Shown here: piece after piece, positions 9,061 through 17,715 of the stretch
How positions within the stretch are numbered: the first letter of the stretch is position 1
How the letters are laid out: the number at the start of each line of letters is the position of its first letter
Source of the DNA: Nodosilinea sp. FACHB-131
Lineage (GTDB): Bacteria; Cyanobacteriota; Cyanobacteriia; Phormidesmidales; Phormidesmidaceae
NCBI RefSeq assembly: GCF_014695395.1
Contig: NZ_JACJOF010000007.1
Coordinates: 186,001-250,000 of the forward strand
Direction of reading: 5' to 3'
DNA: 64,000 nucleotides
Translations under genes and position numbers: made by a program
Notes under the pieces: generated by a model
Databases searched by the model: none
Told to the model about the DNA's origin: nothing
The model's input: the letters and a program-made list of their open reading frames with translations, nothing else

Positions 9061-9536
9061 TCGGGAATGCGCCACAGATAAAGCACCGAATCTTCTTCGG
9101 AGGGTTGTAAGTGCAGGGTGCGGTGGGGTGCCCAGTCGCCCATATCAAACATGTGGGTGACGATGCGGCTGCCAGGTCGCAGCTGGGCCTGGAGCCGAGG
9201 CCGCAGGCGCAGGTTGAGGTGAGGCAGTAGATAGATGAAGACCACCGTGGCGTTGCGGAGATCGGTTGCAAACAGGTTTTCCTGCTGGAAGGTGAGGCGA
9301 TCGCCTACTCCCTCTTGCTCAGCCCTGGCCTGAGCCTGTTGCAGCAACGCCGCATCCACATCGATGCCAACCCCCCGAACGCCGTAGTCTGCAGCCGCCC
9401 GAATTAGCAGCCGCCCATCGCCACAGCCCAAGTCGTAGACCACATCGCTGGGGCTCAAGTCGGCTAGCTTGAGCATGGCCACCGTGGCATCGACGGGGGT
9501 GGGTATAAAACCAATGTCGGGACGGGACGCTGTCAT
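9042..9536 (-). CDS. Small SAM-dependent methyltransferase
   Basis: 164 residues forming a minimal class I methyltransferase fold: motif I VVYDLGCGDGRLLI, motif II VGIDVDAALLQQA, then TFQQENLFATDL and VVFIYLLPHLN. The last pattern and the PTPVDATVAML opening recall the DOT1-like/ribosomal-type small methyltransferases found in many bacteria, whose substrate is unassigned. The ATG overlaps the pyrE stop by one base (TGATG), so it is translationally coupled to pyrE. I cannot name a substrate. Confidence 0.85.
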   Translation of the reverse strand: MTASRPDIGFIPTPVDATVAMLKLADLSPSDVVYDLGCGDGRLLIRAAADYGVRGVGIDVDAALLQQAQARAEQEGVGDRLTFQQENLFATDLRNATVVFIYLLPHLNLRLRPRLQAQLRPGSRIVTHMFDMGDWAPHRTLHLQPSEEDSVLYLWRIPDKKAPE

Positions 9537-10177
9537 CAGGCAGGGTTAAGGGTGGCCCAGTGGGTCTGGATATCCTGGATGGTGAACAGAGCCTTGAAGG
9601 GTAGACCGTGACTTTGATAAAGTTCAGCCCCGCCCTGCTGGCGATCGACTAGGGCAAGAATTTGATTAACTCGATACCCAGCTGCCTGGAGGCGATCGAC
9701 GGCTTTAAGGGCTGATTGGCCGGTGGTAACGACGTCTTCAAGCACGGTGACAGGGCTGCCCAAAGGTAGCTCAAGCCCCTCAATGTAGGCGCGGGTGCCG
9801 TGTCCCTTGGCCTCTTTGCGAATGATCAGCGGGAAGAGGGTGGGTTGGCCCGAGGGGGCTGGGTGGCCATTGCCATAGACACTCACCAGACTCACCGCCG
9901 TGACCAAGGGATCAGCGCCTAGGGTGAGCCCGGCCACCGCTACGGTTTCTGGCGGTACGAGGTCGAGCAGGAGGCGGCCGACCATCAGTGCCCCTTGGGG
10001 GTGCAGCGTCACCAGCTTGCCGTTGATGTAATAGGTGCTGCGCTGGCCTGAGCTGAGCACGAAGTCACCCTCTTGGTAGGCACCGCGGCAAAATAGGTCG
10101 AGCAGGGGCGATCGCAGCTCATCGGTCTTGAGGCTGAGGAGGGTGGCGATGGGCACATCAATCAAAAGCTGATCCAT
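9536..10177 (-). CDS. pyrE: Orotate phosphoribosyltransferase
   Basis: Converts orotate plus PRPP to OMP, the fifth step of de novo pyrimidine synthesis. The 213-residue protein has the PRPP-binding motif VTVLEDVVTTGQS, the substrate loop RKEAKGHGTRAYIEG, and the N-terminal SSGQRSTYYINGK typical of PyrE. Length is usual. It leads a two-gene leftward operon with the small methyltransferase, which starts inside its stop codon. Confidence 0.95.
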   Translation of the reverse strand: MDQLLIDVPIATLLSLKTDELRSPLLDLFCRGAYQEGDFVLSSGQRSTYYINGKLVTLHPQGALMVGRLLLDLVPPETVAVAGLTLGADPLVTAVSLVSVYGNGHPAPSGQPTLFPLIIRKEAKGHGTRAYIEGLELPLGSPVTVLEDVVTTGQSALKAVDRLQAAGYRVNQILALVDRQQGGAELYQSHGLPFKALFTIQDIQTHWATLNPA

Positions 10178-10361
10178 GGGTGAGTAATTCCTTTAAAAAT
10201 GCTCCGGTTTTTTGCGATCGCGCTATAAAGGACATGCACTGGGTGATCGGTGCGGCTGAGTTTCGCGTGATCGGAGGGCCTTGGGGCTCTAGATAGTGCG
10301 AGGCTTGGGGTTTGAGCACCACCAGAATCGCACCAATCCAACGAGTTGAGGAGGCTTGGCC

Positions 10362-10757
10362 ATGGGCATTCAATTAAATCATATTTCTGGGCTGACGCTG
10401 GCGCTGCTAGCCGCTGCCGTTGTTGTGGCTCCGGCAGGGCAGAGCCAGGAGACCCCCCAAACCATTCCCGAGGCGATGGACGAGCTGACCACAACCTACT
10501 CAGGCGATTTCTTTAGAAATCGAGGCATCACCCGTCAGGCCAAACGGCTATTTGGCCTTGACTTTCCCGATCGATCCCTCGACTGGGATGGGAATGCCAC
10601 GGCGGCGGCGGTAAGAGACATTTTGCTGTTGCAAAACACCTCCGATCCCACCATTCGAGTGCCCGACTTGGCGAGCCCTTACACGACAACTCTGCTCACC
10701 CAGCCCAGCAGCACCGTGCCCTACGTTGGGTCTGAGTTTATTTTTGAGGATTTTTAA
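10362..10757 (+). CDS. Exported hypothetical protein
   Basis: 131 residues, not recognised. Residues about 9-29 are a hydrophobic signal segment (LTLALLAAAVVVAPAG), followed by a mature domain with DFFRNRGITRQAKRLFGLDFPDRS and a cluster DWDGNATAAAVRDILLLQNTSDP. The protein ends FIFEDF. No cysteines, repeats or catalytic signature are evident. The ATG at 10362 follows GAGGAGG and an alternative TTG at 10356. It is divergent from pyrE and followed by a tRNA on the other strand. Confidence 0.7.
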   Translation: MGIQLNHISGLTLALLAAAVVVAPAGQSQETPQTIPEAMDELTTTYSGDFFRNRGITRQAKRLFGLDFPDRSLDWDGNATAAAVRDILLLQNTSDPTIRVPDLASPYTTTLLTQPSSTVPYVGSEFIFEDF

Positions 10758-10834
10758 TCGCTGAGCGGGCGTTTCCCGCTAGGCAGGTTCAGCGTCTAAC
10801 TGCCTCCGAAAGGTACTTCGATAACGAGTGCTAA

Positions 10835-10907
10835 TCCAGGGTGCAGGAGTTGAACCTGCCTAACGCGAATTATGAGTTCGCTGCCTAATCCGCTCGGCCA
10901 ACCCTGG
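10835..10907 (-). tRNA. tRNA with CAU anticodon, probably tRNA-Ile2
   Basis: 73-nt cloverleaf. The acceptor CCAGGGT pairs with ACCCTGG and is followed by discriminator A. D-stem is GCC/GGC, anticodon stem GCGAA/TTCGC with loop CTCATAA (anticodon CAU), variable loop of five, T-arm GCAGG-TTCAACT-CCTGC. C1 pairs with G72 and the anticodon stem lacks the three G-C pairs, so it is not the initiator. The D-arm type GGCCGAGCGG resembles plastid trnI-CAU, favouring lysidine-modified Ile2; elongator Met remains possible. CCA is not encoded. Confidence 0.9.
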
Positions 10908-10946
10908 GATTTATGACCTTACCCGATGGTAAAACATGTCCTATTG

Positions 10947-11004
10947 TAGGGCTTGAGCCCAAAATCAGATCTTAAAATTTTGTTTGAGGCTCAAACCCTA
11001 TAAT
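10947..11004 (+). promoter_or_regulatory. Long imperfect hairpin overlapping a TATAAT box
   Basis: The arm at 10947-10959 (TAGGGCTTGAGCC) pairs with 10988-11000 with one mismatch, and an inner CAAAAT/ATTTTG pair extends it. TATAAT at 10999-11004 overlaps the right arm and is a plausible -10 for the gene at 11079. No good -35 is at 17 bp. The structure may be an operator. Confidence 0.4.
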
Positions 11005-11078
11005 TAAGGTGCGTCTAAGTCTGGTTCAGACTAGCTTTGTAAAGTATTTTTGTTTTAAGGTTTTACCCTGCCCCTGCC

Positions 11079-11330
11079 ATGAACCCTGCCGTAGCGTTTA
11101 CGTTGATCTTGCTCTCGCTGATGCTTGGCTCTGGGGTGGTGAGCGCGTCTTGGGGGTTTACCTTAGGGCGACAGGCGCTAACCGGTGTGCGTCAGCCAGA
11201 AACTCGACCGACTAGTGGTTCTCCTGTAGCCCGCGAGGCGGGTGCAGCAAGCCACGGAAATGTGGTTTTAATCAACGAGGCTGAGGTTTTGGAGCAGGTA
11301 AAGGCTCGCGTTAATGGCGGTGGCCAGTAG
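11079..11330 (+). CDS. Small single-span membrane protein
   Basis: 83 residues, unrecognised. One N-terminal membrane helix (about 5-26, AFTLILLSLMLGSGVVSAS) is followed by a soluble tail ending in a short helix EAEVLEQVKARVN. It ends 17 bp before the CNNM-like gene and probably shares its transcript, so a role as a small partner of that transporter is possible, without direct evidence. Confidence 0.7.
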   Translation: MNPAVAFTLILLSLMLGSGVVSASWGFTLGRQALTGVRQPETRPTSGSPVAREAGAASHGNVVLINEAEVLEQVKARVNGGGQ

Positions 11331-11347
11331 CGTTTAGGCGCTGGAGC

Positions 11348-12793
11348 ATGGGCGTTTTACCTCATTTATCAACCGTCTTTATCCCTGAGCAGCTGCCTGC
11401 TGCTGCGATCGCGTCTCGACTGCTGGCGGTGTTGCTGCTAATTAGCATCAACGCCTTTTTTGTGGCGGCAGAGTTCTCGATGGTGTCGGTACGGCGATCG
11501 CGCATCAGCCAGCTGGTCTCCCAGGGGGATGTGCAAGCGAAGACGGTGCAGCAACTCCAGCGCAGCCTCGATCGCCTGCTGTCGACGACTCAGCTGGGTA
11601 TTACCCTATCAAGTCTGGCCCTAGGGTGGGTGGGCGAAAGCACGATGGCTGTCACCCTGGCCTTTTGGATTACTCAAACTCCCCTGAGCGCTGACCAGAG
11701 TGAGGCTCTGGCCCACGCGCTGGCGATCCCGGTGGCCTTTTTCCTGGTTGCCTATCTGCAAATCGTGCTGGGAGAGCTCTGCCCCAAGTCGGTAGCGATG
11801 CTCTATCCCGAGCAAGTAGCCCGGTTTTTAGGCCCTCCCAGCCTGACCATTGCGCGGTTGTTCAACCCCTTCATCTGGATCTTGAACCAGTCGACCCGGC
11901 TGCTGCTGCGGCTGGTCAATATTCAGTACAGCGACCAGGTAACCTACAGCCGCCTCACTCCCGAAGAGCTTCAGCTAATTATTCGCACCACGGCCGAAAC
12001 CCCAGGTTTAGAAGCCGAAGAGCGCGTGATCCTTAACAACGTGTTTGAGTTCCGCGACGTCACGGCTGGGGAAATCATGGTGCCCCGCACCCAGATCAAT
12101 GCCATTCCTCTAGCGGCGACCTTTGGTGAGCTGATCGAGGTGGTAGCTGACACCGAGCATTCTCGCTACCCAGTGATGGGTGACTCCCTAGACGACATCC
12201 AGGGCATGGTCGAGCTGAAGCAGTTTTTGCAGCCTCTGGCTCACCAGCAAATCAACGCTGACACCCTCATCCGGCCCTGGGTCAAGCCCGCCCGCTTTGT
12301 GCCCGAGTACACGTCCCTGCATGAGTTGCTGGCCACGATGCAGCGCACCGGCGAGGAGCTGGTCGTGGTGGTCGATGAATTTGGTGGCACCGCTGGCCTG
12401 CTCACCCTGCGTGATTTGACCACTGAAATTATTGGCGAAATCCACGAGCCCGACAGTGATACTGAGCAGCCCGTGCAGCTGCTCGAAGACCAGTCGTACC
12501 GTGTTAAAGCCCATACCGATCTTGAGGAGGTCAATACGCTGCTTAACCTCACGCTACCCTACTCAGACGACTACCAAACCCTGGGAGGGTTCTTGATCTA
12601 TCAGATGCAAAAAATTCCCCATGCGGGCGATCGCCTGGTGTTTGCCGATCGCGAATGGGTGGTTTTGTCGACCGATGGCCCCCGCCTCGGCGATATTTTG
12701 GTGCGATCGCTCGATCTGCCCCCTCCGTCTGGACGCGGGCCTAATGCTTCAGCAACGGCTGCCACCGACTCCGATGGCTTTCTCCTCAGCTAA
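11348..12793 (+). CDS. CNNM/CorC-type membrane protein (hemolysin C family)
   Basis: 481-residue inner-membrane protein with the standard order: DUF21/CNNM transmembrane domain (about 20-200, opening LLISINAFFVAAEFSMVSVRRSR), a CBS pair (about 218-335, EIMVPRTQINAIP and VVVVDEFGGTAGLLTLRDL), and a CorC_HlyC C-terminal domain (about 350-445, YRVKAHTDLEEVN to REWVV). The family is associated with Mg2+/Co2+ transport or resistance; the old hemolysin label is misleading. The EFSMVS motif and the lone Glu in helix 1 are conserved features. Preceded by a small membrane protein gene. Confidence 0.93.
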   Translation: MGVLPHLSTVFIPEQLPAAAIASRLLAVLLLISINAFFVAAEFSMVSVRRSRISQLVSQGDVQAKTVQQLQRSLDRLLSTTQLGITLSSLALGWVGESTMAVTLAFWITQTPLSADQSEALAHALAIPVAFFLVAYLQIVLGELCPKSVAMLYPEQVARFLGPPSLTIARLFNPFIWILNQSTRLLLRLVNIQYSDQVTYSRLTPEELQLIIRTTAETPGLEAEERVILNNVFEFRDVTAGEIMVPRTQINAIPLAATFGELIEVVADTEHSRYPVMGDSLDDIQGMVELKQFLQPLAHQQINADTLIRPWVKPARFVPEYTSLHELLATMQRTGEELVVVVDEFGGTAGLLTLRDLTTEIIGEIHEPDSDTEQPVQLLEDQSYRVKAHTDLEEVNTLLNLTLPYSDDYQTLGGFLIYQMQKIPHAGDRLVFADREWVVLSTDGPRLGDILVRSLDLPPPSGRGPNASATAATDSDGFLLS

Positions 12794-13075
12794 CCTCACC
12801 TAGACAGCTTAAGAACTGCCACAGCTTACTGAGCACCCTGGCTCAGTCTCGGTATGGTGAATGGAACGGCGAGAAAATCAAGAAACGGTCTGCTAGACCG
12901 CGATCGCGCTATAAATCCGTGGTTCTCCATCAAAGAATGTCGCTATTCTTTACAGTGTGAAGCATTGTGATAGTATCTGAGTAATTTTACCTGGCCGTCT
13001 CAGTTCTCCACTCGCTCTGACGTTCGCACTAGATCAACTGTCGGCGTATCTTTGTCTCCTAGAGGAAGGACAGGC

Positions 13076-14152
13076 GTGCAAAACCCCATATTGTCATCTG
13101 CCTTGAACATGCACCTATCGCGAAATTTGCCCGATCCCATCCGCGTTGGCGTTATTGGTGTAGGTAATATGGGCCAGCACCACACCCGCGTGCTGAGCCG
13201 CTTCAAAGATGTCGAATTGGTGGGTGTGTCTGATGTCAACGTAGAGCGAGGCCTTGACACCGCTGGCAAGTATAGAGTGCGGTTTTTTGAAGACTACCAA
13301 GAGCTGCTCAAGCACGTCGATGCCGTATGCGTGGCCGTACCCACCCGACTGCATCACACCGTGGGTATGGCCTGTTTGCAGGCCGGGGTCCATGTCTTGA
13401 TCGAAAAACCCATTGCCGCCAGCATTGCTGAGGCAGAATCGCTGGTGAACGCGGCCGCCGCCGCTAACTGCATTTTGCAAGTGGGGCACATCGAGCGATT
13501 TAATCCCGCCTTCCAAGAGCTCCATAAGGTACTCAAAACCGAAGAACTGCTGGCCCTAGAGGCCCGCCGGATGAGCCCTTATTCCCAGCGGGCCAACGAT
13601 GTGTCGGTCGTGCTTGATCTCATGATCCACGACATCGACCTGCTGCTGGAGTTGGCAGGCTCTACGGTTTCTACCCTAACCGCCAGCGGCAGTCGCGCCT
13701 CTAATTCGGGTTACCTCGACTACGTCACCGCCACCCTGGGCTTTAGCAACGGCATTGTGGCCACGCTGACCTCCAGCAAAGTGACCCACCGCAAGATTCG
13801 CAGCATTACAGCCCACTGCAAAAACTCCCTTACCGACGCCGACTTTCTCAACAACGAGATTTTGATTCACCGGCAAACTACCGCCGACTGCTCCACCGAC
13901 TACGGGCAGGTGCTCTACCGCCAGGATGGCCTGATTGAAAAGGTCTACACCAGCAATATTGAACCTCTCCACGCCGAGCTGGAGCACTTTGTGAACTGCG
14001 TGCGCGGCGGCGAAAAGCCCTCGGTCGGTGGCGAGCAGGCCCTCAAGGCGCTGCGCTTAGCCAGCCTGATTGAGCAGATGGCCCTAGACGGCAAGCCCTG
14101 GCATCATTTTGACCCCACTGCCCTCGGCAAAGAACTGACGGTAGCTGTATAG
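13076..14152 (+). CDS. Gfo/Idh/MocA-family NAD(P)-dependent oxidoreductase
   Basis: 358 residues. N-terminal Rossmann fold begins IRVGVIGVGNMGQHHTRVL with the GxGxxG dinucleotide motif, followed by the EKP motif (VLIEKPIAAS). GHIERFNPAFQEL marks the subfamily that includes sugar-nucleotide dehydrogenases of the WlbA type; the exact sugar is unknown. GTG at 13076 has AGGAAGG six bases upstream, which decides the start over the more distal TTG 13052 and the internal ATG 13109. A 280-bp region ahead holds two short hairpins, at about 12829-12848 and 12889-12903. Confidence 0.88.
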   Translation: MQNPILSSALNMHLSRNLPDPIRVGVIGVGNMGQHHTRVLSRFKDVELVGVSDVNVERGLDTAGKYRVRFFEDYQELLKHVDAVCVAVPTRLHHTVGMACLQAGVHVLIEKPIAASIAEAESLVNAAAAANCILQVGHIERFNPAFQELHKVLKTEELLALEARRMSPYSQRANDVSVVLDLMIHDIDLLLELAGSTVSTLTASGSRASNSGYLDYVTATLGFSNGIVATLTSSKVTHRKIRSITAHCKNSLTDADFLNNEILIHRQTTADCSTDYGQVLYRQDGLIEKVYTSNIEPLHAELEHFVNCVRGGEKPSVGGEQALKALRLASLIEQMALDGKPWHHFDPTALGKELTVAV

Positions 14153-14169
14153 GTTCTAGCGTGACTCAA

Positions 14170-14790
14170 CTAAGGCACTACTTTAATGGGAGTGCCCACT
14201 TTGACATGGCTATACAAGGTGTTGATGTCGGCTTCGAGCATGCGCACGCAGCCGTGGGAAACGGCCTCGCCGATTAGGGTTTCCTGGTTCGTGCCGTGGA
14301 TGCCGATGTGATACTGCCCCTCCACCAAGAAGCCAATCCATCGGGAACCGAGGGGATTGCTAGGCCCAGGACCAATGGCTTCTTTGGTAATCGGGTGTTG
14401 CCACACCGGGTTGGTGCGCATGTCGCGGATCGCAAATTCACCCGCTGGGGTTTCCCAGTCGTCTTGGCCAATGGCTACCAAAAACTCGCCCCGCACTTCG
14501 TCGTTTTGATAAAGGGTGAGCCGTCGCCGACTGAGGCTGATGACCACGCGAGTGTTAGCGGTCATGAGGGTGTCTGGGGCCTGGGTAATGACCGTGGTGA
14601 GTCGCACTAAGCGGGTGCTGGCGAAGGGTTCTTCAAACTGCCAGCGAGAGCTAACCTGGTCTTGCCAGGCCCCAGCAGCCAGCAACCCTGCTGCGCCGTA
14701 GCACAGCACCATGAGACAGTGATTTAGGGGAGAGGGCGCATCCATCGGGTTGGTGTAGTCTCCCGGTACTCTTTTCCAGCATAACGCCAT
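14170..14790 (-). CDS. L,D-transpeptidase (YkuD domain)
   Basis: 206-residue protein with an N-terminal hydrophobic anchor (CLMVLCYGAAGLLAAGAW, about 27-44) and a YkuD catalytic domain at the C-terminal two thirds. The catalytic signature HIGIHGTNQ and SHGCVRM with nucleophile Cys is intact, and VVISLSRRRLTLYQND matches the domain's first strands. The family forms 3-3 peptidoglycan crosslinks or attaches proteins to the wall. Start is uncertain: GTG 14793, ATG 14790 or ATG 14745, all leaving the anchor intact. It converges on the Gfo/Idh gene. Confidence 0.92.
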   Translation of the reverse strand: MALCWKRVPGDYTNPMDAPSPLNHCLMVLCYGAAGLLAAGAWQDQVSSRWQFEEPFASTRLVRLTTVITQAPDTLMTANTRVVISLSRRRLTLYQNDEVRGEFLVAIGQDDWETPAGEFAIRDMRTNPVWQHPITKEAIGPGPSNPLGSRWIGFLVEGQYHIGIHGTNQETLIGEAVSHGCVRMLEADINTLYSHVKVGTPIKVVP

Positions 14791-14875
14791 CACCTAGGGG
14801 CAGAGTGCAGTCCCGACAAGTGATGCTGAGGGTTGATATGATGAAAGCGCAAACACAAGGTCGGGGTTGGAGACG

Positions 14876-15745
14876 GTGGCGGTAAAACCAGAGTGGCTAC
14901 GGGTTAAAGCGCCTCAGTGGGAACGGGTGGGCGAGGTCAAGGCAATTTTGCAAGACCTCGGTCTCAACACCGTCTGTGAAGAGGCTTCGTGCCCCAACAT
15001 CGGCGAGTGTTTTAAGGCCGGTACGGCCACATTTCTGATTATGGGACCGGCCTGCACTCGCGCCTGTCCCTACTGCGACATAGATTTTGAGAAAAAGCCC
15101 CAGGCGCTTGACCCCACCGAGCCCCTGCGCCTGGCTGAATCAGTGCGGCGCATGAAACTCAACCATGTGGTCATCACCTCGGTCAACCGCGACGATCTGG
15201 CCGATGGTGGAGCCAGCCAGTTTGTGGCCTGCATTGAGGCGGTCAAGCACACGACCCCAGACACCACTATTGAGGTGCTGATCCCTGACCTGTGCGGCAA
15301 CTGGCAAGCGCTGGAGACGATCCTGGCGTCTCGGCCCCATGTGCTAAACCACAACACTGAGACGGTGCCTCGACTCTATCGGCGAGTGCGGCCCCAGGGG
15401 GACTATGGGCGATCGCTCGAACTGCTGCGCCGCAGCCGCGAACTAGCCCCCTGGGTCTACACCAAATCGGGGTTAATGGCGGGTCTGGGTGAAACCGACG
15501 CCGAGGTGCAGCAGGTGATGGATGACCTGCGGGCTGTAGACTGCGACATTTTGACCCTGGGGCAGTATCTCTCACCGGGGCCAAAGCACCTGCCCGTGGC
15601 AGAGTTTGTCACCCCGGCCCAGTTTGACGCTTGGCGACAGGTGGGTGAGGCTAAGGGGTTTTTGCAAGTGGTATCGTCGCCGTTGACGCGCAGCTCATAC
15701 CACGCCGAAGACGTACAGCGGCTGATGGCTCAGAATCCCCGTTAG
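14876..15745 (+). CDS. lipA: Lipoyl synthase
   Basis: Radical-SAM enzyme inserting two sulfurs into protein-bound octanoate. The 289-residue form has the auxiliary-cluster cysteines C34, C39, C45 ([12 protein letters not shown]) and the radical-SAM triad C60, C64, C67 (CTRACPYC), with the C-terminal RSSYHAED motif supplying the serine ligand of the auxiliary cluster. The GTG at 14876 yields the common [17 protein letters not shown] start; a TTG at 14867 would add three residues. Cyanobacteria often carry two lipA copies; this is the full-length catalytic type. Confidence 0.96.
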   Translation: MAVKPEWLRVKAPQWERVGEVKAILQDLGLNTVCEEASCPNIGECFKAGTATFLIMGPACTRACPYCDIDFEKKPQALDPTEPLRLAESVRRMKLNHVVITSVNRDDLADGGASQFVACIEAVKHTTPDTTIEVLIPDLCGNWQALETILASRPHVLNHNTETVPRLYRRVRPQGDYGRSLELLRRSRELAPWVYTKSGLMAGLGETDAEVQQVMDDLRAVDCDILTLGQYLSPGPKHLPVAEFVTPAQFDAWRQVGEAKGFLQVVSSPLTRSSYHAEDVQRLMAQNPR

Positions 15746-15894
15746 ATCTGCGATCGCTGCTGAGATTCTAATTGGCCTGTGGCATTAGACCTGGGCATCT
15801 TAGGTGAATCGAATGGAACCGCGAATTCTGCGCTGCCGTCAAAGGGATGGCAGGGTCGTCTATCGCCGTTAAGCATTCACCTCAGGAGATACCC

Positions 15895-16419
15895 ATGCAC
15901 CGATGGAAACAGGTTTTAGGCACTAGCTCGACGAGCATTGCCCTACTGGCGGCGGTAGGGGCAGGATTGCTGCCGGTGGCAATAGGGCCAGCGGCGATCG
16001 CCCAACGCCCGCCGGTCACAGTAGCCCAGGCCGATGTGACGATCGCCCAGGAGATTTTGCGCCTGGTCAACGTCGAACGCCAGCGGGTCAATGCGCCGCC
16101 CCTGGTGCTCAACGACAAGCTCACCACCGCCGCCCAGCGCCACGCTCAAGATATGGCCACCAGCCGCCGCATGAGCCACACCGGATCTGACGGCTCAACC
16201 ATGCGATCGCGCATTGACGCCACTCAGTACAACTGGTCAACCATCGGCGAGAACGTCGCTATGGGGCAACCTACCGCCGCCGCCGTCATGGCTGCGTGGA
16301 TGAGTAGCCCGGGCCACCGCCAGAACATTCTCAATCCTGCCTTTACTGAGCTAGGGGTAGGCTATGCCACGGGGGCAAATCGCCCCTACTGGGCTCAAGT
16401 GTTTGCCAGACCGCGCTAG
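15895..16419 (+). CDS. Secreted CAP-domain (SCP/PR1) protein
   Basis: 174 residues with a signal peptide (about 1-40, hydrophobic core then AIAQ) and one CAP domain. Domain motifs are present: ILRLVNVERQRVNAPPL, AAQRHAQDMA, MSHTGSDGSTMRSRI, the IGENVAMG strand and SPGHRQNILNPAFTELGVG. The HTG and GEN residues are the conserved CAP cavity positions. Bacterial CAP proteins are secreted and of mostly unknown biochemical role. ATG 15895 has AGGAGAT upstream. It stands alone. Confidence 0.92.
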   Translation: MHRWKQVLGTSSTSIALLAAVGAGLLPVAIGPAAIAQRPPVTVAQADVTIAQEILRLVNVERQRVNAPPLVLNDKLTTAAQRHAQDMATSRRMSHTGSDGSTMRSRIDATQYNWSTIGENVAMGQPTAAAVMAAWMSSPGHRQNILNPAFTELGVGYATGANRPYWAQVFARPR

Positions 16420-16648
16420 GCCTCACCTAAGGAATGTCTTTGAGGGTAGGCTAATGCCAACCTAGACCAGTGGCCAGGATGAGTGTTCTACATGCAATAG
16501 CATCGTTATCGCTTGAGTACTCATCCAGCCAGAGCCGCTTTTGAACAGGCTTCAACGGTATACCAGGCTACAATGTTGCGCCATATGAACAAAGGTTAAG
16601 GATGCTTATTAACTGCTTCGCTCCCTTTTGTTGGGGTTGCACTATGTA

Positions 16649-16685
16649 GTTGGGATGGTAAGTAGATATCCTTATTGCCATCCAA
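16649..16685 (+). promoter_or_regulatory. Leader hairpin next to the DUF4327 ribosome-binding site
   Basis: GTTGGGATGGTAA pairs with TTGCCATCCAAC, about 12 bp with one bulged G and one wobble, around a loop containing GATATC. The hairpin ends six bases before the GGAGG at 16691-16695 of the next gene, so its folding could affect translation. Inference only. Confidence 0.4.
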
Positions 16686-16703
16686 CCATTGGAGGGCTAT
16701 TCC

Positions 16704-16946
16704 ATGACCACTACAGCATCTAATTCGACCCTGACTCGGCATTACACCTTAGACGACATTCGCGATGAGGCTAAGCAGCTCGTAGAGTGCGGCACACTAG
16801 ATCGTTGTCAGCCCATTTGTGCACTGTGTGGCTACATTGCCGCCCGAGAGTGGCCGTTTATTGAGGCTGAACTGGAAAATCACGACTACGGTCTGCGCGA
16901 TCGCATCGGCGATCTGATCCCCCACGAAACCTGGAGCAATGACTAA
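16704..16946 (+). CDS. DUF4327 family protein
   Basis: 80 residues matching the cyanobacterial DUF4327 pattern: YTLDDIRDEAKQLVECG, then QPICALCGYIAAREWPFIE and LRDRIGDLIPHETW. The family is small, soluble and of unknown role. ATG 16704 has GGAGG eight bases upstream; an in-frame ATG at 16689 precedes the SD. The stop overlaps the end of the convergent hxlR-type gene by four bases. Confidence 0.85.
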   Translation: MTTTASNSTLTRHYTLDDIRDEAKQLVECGTLDRCQPICALCGYIAAREWPFIEAELENHDYGLRDRIGDLIPHETWSND

Positions 16947-17371
16947 CGACCTCTGGAACCATAGAGGGTAGTTGGGCGCTTTCCAGGGCGATCGCTGCGC
17001 GAATCGCTGGGGCTATGCACTAGCCAGTGCTCACCCACCTGGTTAAGGGCTGCCATAATGGGCTGCACTTCCCGCCCTTTGGGGGTCAATGAGTACTCGA
17101 CCCGTGGGGGAACCTCAGGAAACACCGTTCGCTTGACCAAGCCGTAGCTTTCTAGCTCCCGCAGCCGAGCCGTAAGGGTTTTGGTACTAATGCCAGGCAG
17201 GGCCGACAAAAACTCGTTAGTGCGGCGGCTGCCTTGAAACAGCTCTTGCAGGATGAGAATGGCCCACTTGCCGCCAATATATGACAACACCAGATGAACC
17301 GGACAATCGAGCTTCGTACCGTTAAATGTGTGAGGCATAGGCATCACTCCGGTATGGGTGTCATTTTCCAT
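16943..17371 (-). CDS. HxlR-family transcriptional regulator
   Basis: 142 residues. The HxlR winged helix is clear: CPVHLVLSYIGGKWAILIL, then FQGSRRTNEFLSALPGISTKTLTARLRELE and the wing YGLVKRTVFPEVPPRVEYSLT. The conserved N-terminal Cys (redox or aldehyde sensor in characterised members) is residue 23. HxlR proteins usually control a neighbouring gene, but the neighbour here, DUF4327, is convergent. A TGGCA/TGCCA inverted repeat about 35 bp upstream of the start could be its own operator. Confidence 0.9.
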   Translation of the reverse strand: MENDTHTGVMPMPHTFNGTKLDCPVHLVLSYIGGKWAILILQELFQGSRRTNEFLSALPGISTKTLTARLRELESYGLVKRTVFPEVPPRVEYSLTPKGREVQPIMAALNQVGEHWLVHSPSDSRSDRPGKRPTTLYGSRGR

Positions 17372-17715
17372 TGTGAAGGATTATTCCGGGGATGTTGGTT
17401 ACTCTGGCACTGAATGCCAAGAATTTAAGCTTCTTTTTAGATCGATCCCCAAGCCGCTTAGACAAAGCTGCAATCAACCCCTGGGGACTTGGCTAAAGCA
17501 ATTCTGGCTGCACCTAGGCTAGTAAGAAAGTAGCTAAGCTCTTGGTCAATAACGGTCTGAGGGCCTAGGGCTTTTGTCCCTCCTGAGCTTGCCCGTTCAG
17601 ATCAGTACCTAGGCAGTCAGCCTGCAAAAATTAGGGATGATAAGGTAGTCGTACGCCGTGCTAGCCTAGGCTTTCTGCTTAATTTTTTGGTTTCTAACTC
17701 CTACCAGGTGTGGCC
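17372..17715. other. Divergent intergenic region, hxlR to rlmB
   Basis: 344 bp without a gene. TGGCA (17405-17409) and TGCCA (17415-17419) form a short inverted repeat near the hxlR start. CCTAGGC-type palindromic hexamers recur around 17566, 17609 and 17665. A pyrimidine-rich tract with TTTTTTGG lies near 17684. I see no recognised RNA family. Confidence 0.4.
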
